Below are positions 11,284 to 21,900 of a stretch of DNA of 64,000 bases, piece by piece (within the stretch, counting starts at the first letter, position 1; every line of letters starts with the position of its first letter). The stretch covers positions 360,247-424,246 of the forward strand of contig CM030938.1 of NCBI GenBank assembly GCA_018136815.1. Reading direction: 5' to 3'. This DNA is from Isochrysis galbana. Its lineage: Eukaryota > Haptophyta > Isochrysidales > Isochrysidaceae. A program made the position numbers and the translations under genes. Under the pieces are notes generated by a model. The model was not told the origin of the DNA. It saw nothing but the letters and a program-made list of their open reading frames with translations, and searched no databases.

Positions 11284-11575
11284 GTCTGCAGGAGGACGGC
11301 AGAGGGGTGGGAGGGTTGTTCCCCCCCGTCGTGGAGCGGCTTTGGGGGCTCCTCGCTGCTCTAAGAACGAGAGGATCTGCAAGAGAGGGAGTTTGAGAGG
11401 GTTTGCGGCGTTGAGTGGCGGAACAATACTTTATGGGGTGGCGGGGGGGGCGGGAGTGTCCTCCGCGGGGGAGGCGGCGAGCGTGCCGGGCTTCCTGTGC
11501 GGGGGGAGGCGGGGAGAGGGGGCGGGGGGGGGACCTCGAGGGCCGAGATCCGAGAGTGCCGGCCGCCGAGGAGGA

Positions 11576-11664
11576 GGAGAGAGAGGAGGAGAGAGAGAGA
11601 GGAGGAGAGAGAGGAGGGAGAGAGAGGAGAGAGAGAGAGGAGAGAGAGAGAGGAGAGAGAGGGA

Positions 11665-11710
<46 letters not shown>

Positions 11711-11793
11711 GGGAGAGGAGGAGAGAGAGGAGGGAGAGAGAGGAGGGAGAGAGAGGAGAGAGAGAGAGGAGAGAGAGAGAGGAGAGAGAGGGA

Positions 11794-11839
<46 letters not shown>

Positions 11840-12012
11840 GGGAGAGGGAGAGAGAGGAGAGAGAGAGAGGAGAGAGAGAGAGGAGAGAGAGAGAGGAGAG
11901 AGAGGGAGAGGGAGAGAGAGGGAGAGGGAGAGAGAGAGAGAGGAGAGAGAGGGAGAGGGAGAGAGAGGGAGAGGGAGAGAGAGAGAAAGAGAGAGAGGAG
12001 AGAGAGAGGAGT
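11576..12012. repeat. (GA)n-rich microsatellite upstream of the ammonium transporter
   Basis: About 435 bp of GAGAGAGGGA-type purine repeat on the plus strand, which is a CT tract on the sense strand of the transporter gene, 290-730 bp before its ATG. Long ORFs across it are low-complexity artefacts. Confidence 0.9.
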
Positions 12013-12545
12013 CGCGCCCCCCTTCGACCACAGCCCCATCCTCTCCCGTCCACTCGCACACTCTCCCCACCCCCGAGAGTTTCTTTCTGCCCAAGAGGAA
12101 GCCCCTACTCCTTGTAGGGGAGGGAGTGACATACCACGTGCATACCATCGGAGCCGCGACCGTTTCATCGTGGGAGGCTCCGTGGCGGAGAAGTTGAGCC
12201 AGCGCCGGCGGCGGTGGGGCGGGAGAGGCGAGTCCTCTCGCCTTTCGCGCGAGGCGCTGAAGGCTGAACCAGGGGGGGCGAGGCCACGGCGGCACAGCAG
12301 TTGCCTGCAGTCCATCGCCCTGCGAGGCACCTGGCTTTGTAGAACCGGTCCTACAATAGGGGCTAAACTAACCTACTTTTGAGCCCACCTTTGCACCTTT
12401 GGGTTCTGGCCTTGAAATGCAAATGCAATTTCCAATGGGGCATTTGAAGGCCAGGCCACCATTCGCTATTCGCTCGAAAAACCGAATTTTAAAACACGCT
12501 TGCTCCTCAACGAGCATTCTCCGTCCTACGAATGGATAAAATAGG
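12013..12545. other. No gene seen
   Basis: The segment between the purine tract and repeat family H shows no coding region with recognisable content. It is GC-rich to 12350, then AT-richer. Confidence 0.4.
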
Positions 12546-12548
12546 GCA

Positions 12549-12750
12549 TAGGGCGGTAAAAAAGGGTTTTTTAATCGAGGGTGAAAAAATGACCATCTCA
12601 CGTCTCACGGTTGAGGCAATTTGGACTTGAGGAATCTTTACGGTAGAAAGTTCCCAATACTCAATACACCCAACTAGCACATATCACATATCCGATATCC
12701 GGGGCCCATTGGGTCCCAGACCTCCCCCTTGGGTCCCCACCCTACATGTG
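12549..12750 (+). repeat. Dispersed repeat family H, copy 2
   Basis: It begins tagggcggtaaaaaaggg (12549-12566) and matches 6978-7175 in block order, including gaaagttcccaata and ggcccattgggtccca. Confidence 0.55.
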
Positions 12751-12775
12751 AACGTGTGAAAGACAGAGAGAGTAG

Positions 12776-12793
12776 TAGGGCGGTCAAACAGGG
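12776..12793 (+). repeat. 18-bp border motif tagggcggtcaaacaggg
   Basis: A perfect copy of the motif that borders families A, C and H. It abuts the first base of the family C element (tgtcgcattcg at 12794). Confidence 0.6.
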
Positions 12794-13782
12794 TGTCGCA
12801 TTCGCGAATCGACGCTCGTTAGGCTTCTCTCTCCTCTTCGTTCGGTATTTATCGTTATAATTCTCTCGTTCTCGTTCTCGGTCAAACACTTCGCGTGGAC
12901 GCCTAGGATCTAGGGTTGTGGAGCGCCCTCTCTCTTTCTCTCGAAGAGAAGGGAAGTTTCCCCACCTTTCTTCCTCCCAGGCGCCTCGCAAAAGGTTTAA
13001 TTCGCTATCTCCCCGCGTTTCTTTACCTGCTTCTGGGGGCAATCAGGTTTGGTTTGCCATCTCCCCTCGGAGATCGATTTAGGTTCGCTGCTTGGGTGAG
13101 GGAATCTTTCTCCTTGGTCCTTGGTTTGCCATCTCCCCTTGGAGATTGATTTAGATTCGCTGCTTTGGTTTTGGGTTATCTTTCCCCTTGATGCAAGTTG
13201 CATGGAAGCCCTTGGTCCCGTTGGTTTTTGGTTTTCTCCTCCCTTGGTTGCCGCTACTCGGGGTTGCTCGATAGAAACGTCTAGAAGGTCCACGCTCAAC
13301 AGCAAGATTTCTTCGATTGCAAGGATACCTCGCTGCGATCTGTATCCAATGTGATCGCCGTGGTTGCGCGACATAACGTTCCTCTTCGACTTTCCGCCTT
13401 GGTGGGAAAATCCAAAGCGAAGACACGCTCCGACCGTCGCTGCGGATTCTCTCTCTCTCTCGCTCTCTCTCTCTGTCTCTCGCGACGTGTTTGAGTTACC
13501 GGCGATGTGGGGTCTCGGTTATTTCATGTTTTGCTTGGTTTGGGTGAATGATTCTAGTGTGTTCGTGAGTCGGTGTCGCAGCATCGTTGGATCCGACGTC
13601 TTGTCGTCAGTCGTCATCCGTCGCTCTCGCTCTCGTCGCTCTCGCTCTCGTAACACTCGTACCCTACAAACTCTCCTTGCCTCACCAGCCCCTGCCAACA
13701 CAGCCCTCCTCTCACTCACCCTCGCCTCTCGCCTCTCGCTCGATGTCGCTCTCGCCGCCGTCCTCGCCCTCGCTCAAGCCCG
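12794..13782 (+). mobile_element. Family C element: 5' leader plus start of an element ORF
   Basis: The first 290 bp (tgtcgcattcgcgaatcg...) are closely similar to both arms of the inverted pair at 61580-61976 and 63302-63697. The part at 13600-13782, which includes an ATG at 13743 (MSLSPPSSPSLKPA), is also found in the spacer of that pair on the minus strand (about 63170-62980). It is therefore a longer element whose leader is followed by a short Ser/Pro-rich ORF, reminiscent of a gag-like N-terminus. No enzymatic domain is visible. The middle (13080-13600) differs between copies. Confidence 0.55.
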
Positions 13783-13913
13783 CCTGCCCGCCTTCCTCTG
13801 CTGACGGGCCTCAGCCCGTCAGCGTCTCCGAAGTCGTCTCCTCCGCCGCGCCTGCCGCCGGTCTGCCTCCTTCCTCATTGCCCTCAGGCCCTATGGGCCA
13901 TCCCAATTCGTCA
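13783..13913 (+). repeat. Dispersed repeat family B, copy 1
   Basis: 131 bp nearly identical to 27343-27473, both ending aattcgtca. It contains the palindrome tgacgggc.tcagcccgtca. Both copies read the same peptide in the same frame (CPPSSADG.QPVS.SEVVSS), so it is probably a conserved N-terminal coding segment of an element ORF. Confidence 0.65.
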
Positions 13914-14200
13914 CAGGGGCTTTTTAACTATTAGTAAGGGTTGGGCTGCATTTTTTGTTTGACCGTGGCGCGAAGCCCAATAAAAAACCTTCAGGGGGGG
14001 CCACCTGCCGCCACGAAAATCTTAGCCATGAAATGGCGGTGCGATTCTCCCCCCCCTCCCCCCCCCTCCGTCACGCGCGCTCACGCTCTACCCGTAAAGA
14101 ATTGGCGGTCGCGCCCGCGGGGGGATCGGTTCCTTTATATCTAAGCTACATTCGGCATTTGATTCCCGCCCGATGCAGCGCCGTGTCGGGCTGCCGACAG
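13914..14200 (-). repeat. Dispersed repeat family A, copy 1
   Basis: This is the reverse complement of 57125-57405, and its first 230 bp match 18235-18432. Shared blocks include ccacgaaaatctt, tctacccgtaaagaa and cattcggcatttgattcccgc. The border motif found at the ends of the other copies is missing here because family B sequence abuts the repeat at 13913. Confidence 0.65.
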
Positions 14201-14571
14201 TCCGAGTCCGACCACCTTCTGACCCTCTGGCATCATGGCCCGCGCAGCCCACCCAGCTCCTCACAGCGCGCGCACGCGGCTACCCTGGCTGCCGCAGACC
14301 CCGCCCTGACCATCCCGACCCGGCCTTCGCAGGATTTGCCCTCACTCGAACTCGGCATCGAGAATAAGACCCGTAACAGGTTTGATTTGAGCAATCTGGA
14401 TATCTGGTTGGAGTTCAGATTTGGTATCCAGATAGTATCCGGATACCTCTGGAGCTCATTAGGAATATCCAGATAGATACTGATAGTCGGGCAGACATGC
14501 CAGTTATGCCAGATATTCGGAATATCCGGGTATCAGAAACTTATTCTTATTCTTCCGGCCACCTTAAATAG
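14201..14571. other. Short repetitive AT patch, no gene seen
   Basis: Between 14380 and 14540 the sequence repeats words such as atatccagata and ggatatc, like the internal repeats of the hAT elements elsewhere in the window. A pyrimidine-rich stretch ending in AG (14570-14571) could be a splice acceptor for the proline-rich segment that follows. Confidence 0.35.
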
Positions 14572-15070
14572 ATCGACGCCCCTCCGCCACCGTCGCCTCC
14601 ACCGCCCTCACCGCCGCCTCCCTCACCGCCACCGCCTTCACCGCCGCCTCCCTCGCCACTGCCGCCTTCGCCGCCGCCTCCCTCGCCACCGCAGCCTTCG
14701 CCGCCTTCACTGCCGCCGCCTTCGCCGCCGCCGCCGTCACCACCGCCTCCCTCGCCGCCACCGCCTTCACCGCCGCCTCCCTCACCGCCGCCTCCATCAC
14801 CGCCGCCTCCCTCACCTCCGCCACCCTCACCACCGCCGCCGTCTCCGCCACCACCATCACCACCGCCTCCCTCACCGCCGCCGCCTTCTCCCCCGCCTCC
14901 CTCCCCGCCACCGCCTTCACCGCCACCGCCCTCCCCGCCACCGCCTTCACCACCGCCGCCCTCGCCTCCGCCTCCCTCACCGCCGCCCCCCTCACCGCCG
15001 CCTCCCTCACCGCCGCCTCCCTCACCGCCGCCTCCCTCACCGCCGCCTCCCTCACCGCCGCCTCCCTCAC
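14572..15070 (+). CDS. SPPPP-repeat (hydroxyproline-rich glycoprotein-like) coding segment, partial
   Basis: The plus strand from 14572 reads about 33 near-perfect Ser-Pro4 pentapeptides in one frame. This is the pattern of extracellular hydroxyproline-rich glycoproteins of algae and plants (extensins, pherophorin rods). There is no Met: the frame opens right after TAG at 14569-14571, whose AG is a possible splice acceptor. At 15071 a one-base shift leads to CHPHH, while the neighbouring frame continues SPPSSVASSGR to 15299. No globular domain was found either side. It may be an exon of a degraded gene. The antisense ORF of Arg/Glu/Ala repeats here is a shadow. Confidence 0.5.
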
Positions 15071-15299
15071 CTTGCCACCCTCACCACCGCCGCCGTCTCC
15101 GCCTTCGTCCGTAGCGTCGTCCGGTCGGTGTCTGGGTGGTACCAGCACCGGATGGCCTTCAGCGCGCGCTCCTTCGTGTCATCCTGCGGAGGGACGCGCC
15201 CCCCGGCCATGTATGATATCTGAGCGGCCGCTTGACGCCTGGGACGCCCGGAACGCGCCCCGCCTGCCTCCCCCTCCTCACGAAGAACAACTTCTGTGA

Positions 15300-15600
15300 C
15301 GTCGTCGATCGCGACGGCGATCGGGGATGCAGCCGGAGGGGCGTCTGAGTCGCGCGCGGGCTGGGGCGACCCGCGGAGGGATGTTGGGGTTGTGCATGCC
15401 CCTGGCTCTGACGCCACTCTCGACGCCATGGAGCTGCAGTGGGGCTGGTGGGGGCTGCGAAGAACCACGTGCCAGGCCTCAGGAATTGGCTGGGCACGGA
15501 GTATGGCTCGATGAGTGCCCACACCGACGCGCAACGAGGAGGCGGCGCGCATTGTGCTGCGCGTGAACCGCAAGGGCGAGTCGACGGGCGGCTAATCGCG
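15300..15600 (+). pseudogene. Degenerate coding-like segment
   Basis: The plus strand reads VPGLRNWLGTEYGSMSAHT (about 15470-15530) and, in another frame, RNEEAARIVLRVNRKGESTGG followed by a stop (about 15528-15594). Composition and codon use look coding, but the frames do not join without a shift and no family was recognised. It could be a broken gene end. Confidence 0.25.
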
Positions 15601-16072
15601 GGGCGGCGGGAACGTGCACCACGCTCAAGAAGAATGAAGAATATGAACATGAACCCTTCACACCTTCCTTTGTCCTTTGGGGGGGGGGGGGTCAGGGAGG
15701 GGGGGGGGAAGGGGAATAAAAGTAGGTCCCATGGAAGGGGGTGGTGCAGAGGAAAAAACTGAGTCTGAGGTTGCAGTCTCTTGTCTCTTGAGCCAGTCTA
15801 GGTGAGTCTCCCCTGTATGCCAAGAGGCGGCGCAGGGGGGTGGATGGTTCTCGCCCCTCGTGAGGCAGGGGAGTCGAGAGAGTGGGGAGGGCGCGAGGCC
15901 CCCCTCCATGGCGACCAATCATAAGATTAGTGAGTGTGCAATGAGGAACGAGGGTAAGCACAACAAGCACCAGCCCATTCATTCATGGATCTCTATGTGG
16001 CAAATGGTTGATTTAGACACGATTCGGGTTGGCGACAGATGTTGCGATGAGGTCACAATAATGCGCCTAATT
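15601..16072. other. No gene seen
   Basis: GC-rich sequence with a poly-G run at about 15680-15710, then AT-richer sequence. No recognisable feature. Confidence 0.35.
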
Positions 16073-16400
16073 TCACCATGCAATATGCTTCCCCAAGCGG
16101 CTCGTGCGCCGAGCCCCACAGTAAGAATGCGCCTCAATCAATGATTCATACGTACTCTCAATGAGTGCAACGAGTTTCGACGCATTGTAGCACGACCAAT
16201 CGAAGCATCGATCGCCCCCCGAGTACATGGGATGCGTTTCTCCCACGCGCGCAGCAGGTACTCCGACCCATCCTACTGCAAGCCCAGCCCGACAGAGATT
16301 GTAAGCGAGCTGCTTGAAGTTGTCACGGCCTGCGGAGATTGATTGCTGACTTTGCATGTCTCTCAAGGTCTTCCCGACGAGATATGGTGTTACCTGAAAC

Positions 16401-16500
16401 NNNNNNNNNNNNNNNNNNNNNNNNNNNNNNNNNNNNNNNNNNNNNNNNNNNNNNNNNNNNNNNNNNNNNNNNNNNNNNNNNNNNNNNNNNNNNNNNNNNN
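16401..16500. other. Assembly gap (100 N)
   Basis: One hundred undetermined bases, a conventional scaffold gap of unknown true size. It lies inside the retroelement ORF. Confidence 0.99.
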
Positions 16501-16651
16501 ATTGTTGTTTGAGGGGTTGGAAGCCGTAAAGGCTCCAATGATTGTTTGTTGAGTGAAGTGCCCGCCCCCGAGGGGTGCACAGAAGGTAGGAGTTGCCTCC
16601 ATGGGGGTGGCAGGAGGGCAGCCACCCACCATGGGGAGTCCTTGTTGTGGT

Positions 16652-17603
16652 TAGGGGTTGGCAGAAATATCCGGATATATCCATTGGATATTTGGGCAGA
16701 TTTTGGCAGGATTAGATATCTCCTGGATATTTGGGTTGGGGTTGGAGCCTTGGATACTTGACGGATATTTGGGTGGTCGAGGGGCGCCTGAGCGAAATCA
16801 AAACCCCCCAATCAAGAAAACAAAACCTTTGAGGGGGCTCGTGGCTGGCCGGGGGGTCAATAGCGAACGAGGTCCCCTAGAAAGTAGACGGTAGATACGT
16901 GAATAATAAAGTGGCTGAATATGTAATATTGTAGATGATTGCGACAGATACAGACTGTGCGGGCAAGACGATGCCCAGAGGTGAGGGGCTGCTCCTGCCT
17001 CCTGCCTCCTAGACTCCCGCCCCCCAGGCCCCAGGCCCGCTGCCATCACGCCACACGCCACGCCTGGCCGAGCAGCACACGCGCAACGCTCGCGCGTGCT
17101 CGCGCCACTCGCTCGCAGCCGCGCAGCCGCGCCGCGTGCCCTCAGCCACCGCGACAACGCAACGCCCTGCGCACGCAATGTGTCGCATGGGCACGGTGGT
17201 ACGATACAACCGCAATCAACACCAGTAGTCGTGATCGTGTATCGTGTGAAACGTGTGTTGTGGTTTCCATGAGGTCAAGAGGTCAACCATCAATCACAAA
17301 CAAATGTCAAATGTAGTTGTATGAAGGAACATGAAGGCTAGCTAGAGCTAGAAGCTAGAGCTAGAGAGCTAGAGCTAGAGAGCTAGAGCTAGAGCTCAAA
17401 AATCAAAGCTATGCCCGCCGCACCCGGCACACGAGCATGGCGCAACAGCTATAGCCTATAGCTATAGCGCGTGAACGCGTGTTGCTATTTATAACGCATG
17501 AGCCGGATATTTTTCTGGATATTTGGGTAGCTTGGCGGATATTTTGCGGATATTTTTGCCGGATATTTGGGTCCGATTTTTTGGATATTTCTGCCAACCC
17601 CTA
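16652..17603. mobile_element. Non-autonomous hAT element with perfect 8-bp TSD
   Basis: The termini are taggggttggcagaaatatc (left, 16652) and its inverted counterpart ending ggatatttctgccaacccct + a (right, 17603). They are flanked by identical 8-bp duplications gttgtggt at 16644-16651 and 17604-17611. An 8-bp TSD and a TAGGGGT-type terminus are hallmarks of the hAT superfamily. Both ends carry subterminal ggatatttggg words in opposite orientation. The 952-bp interior has no transposase; it holds a GC-rich block (17000-17180) and a (gctaga)n array (17336-17395). Confidence 0.88.
17336..17397. repeat. (GCTAGA)n minisatellite
   Basis: Repeated agctagagctagag words over about 60 bp inside the hAT element. 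Confidence 0.8.
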
Positions 17604-17881
17604 GTTGTGGTGGAGCGGCGGCAGAGGCAGGCGGGAGGGCCAGAGGCTGGCCCCGTTGGTCTGCAGGGAACAGGACTCTGCCTGTTCCCTGCTTGTGTGG
17701 CTGCTGGGGAGGCGAGGGCGGCAGGATCATGTCAACGTCCCTGTCAGTCAAGGGGGCGGCCTGTGAGCGCTTCGGCTCCGGCGGCTTGGGGCGGCCCCGG
17801 TGGGGCGTCGTGGCGGCGGGGGGCTGGGAGGTGGGAGCGGTCGGCGCGCGCTCCATCGCTAAAACTATAACAATAGTTTTT

Positions 17882-17965
17882 GGGAACTGTTCAATTCTAA
17901 TTATGAGCGCGTACCTTACACGAATATTCATGCCTACAGCCTTAGATGGGCAGGGGCAGGAATAC
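17882..17965 (+). repeat. Dispersed repeat family G fragment
   Basis: gaactgttcaatt.taatt.tgagcgcgtaccttacacgaatattcatgcctacagcc matches 34938-35020 almost base for base. In the 34.9-kb copy it follows another conserved block that is also found inverted at 36.1-36.2 kb. Confidence 0.6.
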
Positions 17966-18234
17966 AATACGGTGACAACGTCGGGCGAGGGCGAATCCTG
18001 CGAGGGGCGGGTCGGGGTGGTCAGGGCGGGTACGTGTGTGGCCTAGGGGGCCGTATCATGCGCGCACTATGAGGTGCGCTGAGGGCTGCGCAGATGAGCA
18101 GCTGTGACGTCTTGCCTTCAGCAGGCAAGCGATCAATCTCGGGCGGCCGACGAGTGTGGACGGATCAATAAGGAATCCGGTGTGATGAATACTCCGTTTC
18201 AAAATACGTCTATCACTCCCGCAGCGGGCGCCGC

Positions 18235-18432
18235 GGTTCTTTACCGGTAGAGCCTCAGAGCGTGTGCAAGGGAGGGGCGAGGGGGGAGAAGAATCGCACC
18301 ATTTTCTGGCGAAGATTTTCATGGCGGCAGGTAGCCTCCCTGGGAGTTTTGTTGTGGGCTTTGGAAAATGGTCAAAAAATGTCAACCCTCCCCCCCATAT
18401 TAGTACTTCAAAAGCCCTGTTTGACCGCCCTA
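18235..18432 (+). repeat. Dispersed repeat family A, copy 2
   Basis: It matches 57205-57405 and the reverse complement of 13914-14130. It ends ccctgtttgaccgcccta (18415-18432), the inverse of the 18-bp border motif. Confidence 0.65.
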
Positions 18433-18965
18433 CATCGAGCATCTAGCGATAATATACACATCGCCGATGCATCGCCGATGGCGACGGCAAAGGACACCCA
18501 CCTCCACTACCACTACATGCACATCGCTCACAGAAGTATGGGCACATACAACCGCTTTGCAGGCCGAGACCACACTGGCCGATTCTTTAAAGCAACCAGG
18601 AACCGGGCCCCCATTCATTGACCCCCACTTCAAAGCAAGTAGGCTCGTGAGTGAGTGACCGGGCTACAAATTAAAAAAATGGTACCACGCTAAAGGAGCA
18701 AGACCATGTGCATGTCTGCACCTGGCTGCAGCCCCAAATCATTAGACAGCTGAAGAAAAACTAACAAGAACAAGAGAAAAATTTTGCGACCGAACTCGAT
18801 CGCCATCGGGGGGCAAGACGGTACGTACGTGCGATGGGCGCATATAGCATCGTCGACAATGATGCAAACCTGCACCCTGCATGAACAATTCAAGAAAATG
18901 GCGGGAAGAGGTTCACCTGGGGGGATTGCGTGACAATACTTATGATTCGACGAGCAAATGACGGA
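18433..18965. other. No gene seen
   Basis: Mixed sequence between repeat family A and the stop codon of the large membrane protein. The last 250 bp probably include its 3' UTR (minus strand). Confidence 0.4.
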
Positions 18966-21900
18966 CTAGAGCCGCTGAGAGTTTCGCGGTGATAAGCCCG
19001 CAATCTGCGGTTCACGCCGGTGGACCGCTGCAGGGGGTGGAAGCTGCCGTCCCGTGGATCGACACGAGCGTGCCAGCGCCGGCGAGGCATCGCGAGACGG
19101 CTGCAGCTGTATGTGTGAGGCTCGTGCATCGGGCCCCATGGAACGCAAAGGGTGTGGACCGTGGTCGACACCATAGGGTGAGGCGACAAACGGCACGTTG
19201 AGGGGCGGCTCCGCGGCGGCATTGAAAATCTCGAGCTCGCGCCGAGCTGCCGCCGGTTCGCCAAAGATCGACGCCTCAATGAAGTCACGATCAAGGTCGC
19301 CAACCTCATTCGCGGCAAACACAATCGTGACTTGCGCCTTCTTTCTAGAGGAGGTACGCCTCGCGCACGGCCGCACCTCTAGCACGGGGAGGAAGAGGAA
19401 GGGCATTGGCTGGCTCTCATCGACTGGTAGCTGGACAAAAACGCCCATCACACCATCTGGCATTTGATAGACGGCGCGCTGGACGCAGTCGGCTTCCATG
19501 AGCGGCTCGCCGTTTCCTGGATGCATCACTTCCACGGCGTCCATTCCGGGTCGAGAGCGCCGTACCGTGGCAGACGAGCGCGAGCTGGTGCGCGTGACGC
19601 GCGTCATTTGATACCCTTCGCGCGGCCCTGTGGACGTAGGCAGATCGTACCGCGAGCTCCTGCCGCTCTTCTGAGTCATCTCATACCTGTCGCGCGCGCC
19701 AGTAGACTCGCCGTACATCATGTGCGACGCGCGGCCGTACGGCGCGTCGTACGGCGGGCAGCCACCCTCGGGCGGCTGTCGATTGGCCATCCACTGCGCG
19801 CCGAACACAAAGGGGGTGTGGCAATAGGGCGAAGGTATCCCATCGGCGGTCAGCCCTCGGTGGCGAATGAAAAGCAAGGTAAACGTGAGAATTTTCCAGA
19901 TGAGCACAGTCACCGTGAGGAAGGCGGCCCCCTGCAGCAGCCCTCTCGACGGCATCCCATTGGCAACAGCCATTGCCTCAAAGTCCACGTTTGCAAAGAC
20001 GAGGATAACCACCACAACAATGAGTGAGATGCTCAATTGCGGCAACGCAACGGCCGCCGCCGCCTGCTTGGGCCGGTTTGCGCCGTCCTCGTCCACAGCG
20101 AGCAGCGCGAGTGCAGAGCCGTCGATGAGCGAGGCGAGAAACACTACCGGCGCGACGAAGCTCGAGTCCGCGACGGCCTCATGGGAAAAACTCCAGTGAT
20201 TGAGGAAGGAGATGGACATCGCACCATTGGCCAGCACATGGAGGGCGAGCACGATGGACATCACCACCGCGCAGTTGAGGAACATGCCCGCGTGCCGATC
20301 GTCCAGCACCTCGCCGGTGGTCTGCCCACGCCACGCCTCGTAGCAAACGGGAATCGTCGCGCTGGCCATCGCAATCTGCGTGTAGCTCACCAGCATACTG
20401 ATGCAGTCGCCCACGCCAACGAAATGTAGCATCGCTCCATCTGGCGTGGGCCGGCGCAGATGCCCCGCAATCGCTGTGACGAGAGCGCGCGCCAGGAAGA
20501 AGCCCATATGCAGCGAGCTGAAAACAACGACCCCCACGATGAAAGGAGTCCAGCTTCCGTCCCGATAGTAGCCCTCCGCATGGATCACGCCGAGCGCGGC
20601 GATCATGGGCAGGTCCGCACATAGCGCCGAAACTGCGCCCAACCGGCGCATGAGCTGCACGTCCTCCCGTCGATCTATGAGCAGGCCCAGAAACTCGGGA
20701 TGCACCATCGTCAGTGCAACGGAAGTCAGGGTTAAGCCCTGCTGATTGTGCACCGTCCGGCGGAGGCGCCACGTGGCGTAGGGGCCCAGTTGGAAGACCG
20801 CTGTCAAGACGTTGAGCATCATGCCGGAGAGGAAGATGCCGAGGACCGCACGGTAGCGGCGCGCCGATACGGTGAACCCGAGGTTGATGCCAACTGGCGG
20901 GTCATGCTTGGCGAGGCCAAGGCCGAGGCCACTCAGCCACCCCGTCTCCGAAAAGAGCTCCGAGTTGGAGTAGATGGTCAGCACGGCCACCAACTGGAGG
21001 GTCCACTTGAGCACGCAGCAGCTGAGCGTCGTGACGAAGCTGAAGCGCCCGCAGCACGTGCGCGTAGCAAGGTCGGGCGGCTCGTGTGCGTCGGCGACCT
21101 CATCCGGAGGCGGCCCCTGGAGCGACTCGATAGCCTCTTCGTCGGTGGGAGCCGTGGCCCATTGTATGAGGAGGCCGAGGAGCTGGAGCAGCACCACGGG
21201 TACAGTGAGCACTAGTGCCAAGTAGGAGTAGGCGGCGGCCGACGAGCCATGAAGATAGACGTTGCAAGGACGGTGCTCGCAGTCGAGCGAGCTCACTACA
21301 ACGCCAATCACCGTGAGGAGCGGGATGCCGTAAGTTAATAGGGCGAGGGAAGCTGAGACTCGCTTCACCTCATAGTACCCGATGCGGTCTTGCGAGATGG
21401 CATTGATCGCGCCACCGTTGAAGATGGCGGCAACGCCCACAACGGCAGCAAAAGCGGAGTGACGCCACAGCAAGCAGGAGCGGAAGGCGCCCGTGCGGTG
21501 TTCCCACCCGACGCACCGCAAGAAGAAGCTCAGATTGGCGAGGGAGGCGAGGACAAAGAAGAAGACGCCCGCAATGAAGCAGCTCCGCATGCGCCCGCGG
21601 AGCTGGAACCAGCCGGCGAGCTGGGCCCCGGCGAGCGGCGTGAGCTCAAAGGAGGGGTAGCAGTCGCTAGGATCTTGCGAGGCGCGGCACAGCTGGAGGA
21701 GGCTGCGAGCAAGCTCGACTGTTGTTGGCAACGAGCCGGGTGGAAACGCCGGGGCGGTCGGCGGCATCGCTGGAGAGGAGGAGGGCGGCGCAGAGGGCAC
21801 GAATTCCCCCGAGCCGGCCTCGTCATACTCCCACGCTAACTCCGAGCCGGAAGAGCCCCAGGTTGGGTACGTCTGATTGGAGCCGAGCAGCTCGACGCGA

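Larger units (their letters stand above)
16073..17870 (-). pseudogene. Retroelement ORF1-like gene, interrupted by a hAT element and a scaffold gap
   Basis: On the minus strand an ORF begins at about 17858 (MERAPTAPTSQPPAA) and runs to 17604, where a hAT element (16652-17603) is inserted. With the element and one copy of its 8-bp TSD removed, the same frame continues from 16643 through GGGHFTQQTIIGAFTASN to the 100-N gap at 16401-16500. The HFTQQTIIGAFTASNPSN stretch is also found in the ORF at 42645-43412, in the frame of that long ORF. Beyond the gap another open stretch (16073-16400) reads NLCRAGLAVGWVGVPAA and FDWSCYNASKLVALIE. Related N-termini are at 58739 and 51600 (minus strand). No enzymatic domain is seen; dispersal and an SYAEAA-containing paralogue suggest a LINE-type ORF1. 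Confidence 0.5.

Noticed and set aside
11415-12197. Long ORFs on both strands across the GA tract (also at 50699-51761, 23436-23800 and 53777-54429)
   Set aside because: They are dinucleotide or purine-tract artefacts reading Arg-Glu or Ser-Leu repeats with no domain content.
14564-15148. Minus-strand ORF of Ala/Arg/Glu/Val repeats
   Set aside because: It is the antisense shadow of the SPPPP pentapeptide repeat on the plus strand.
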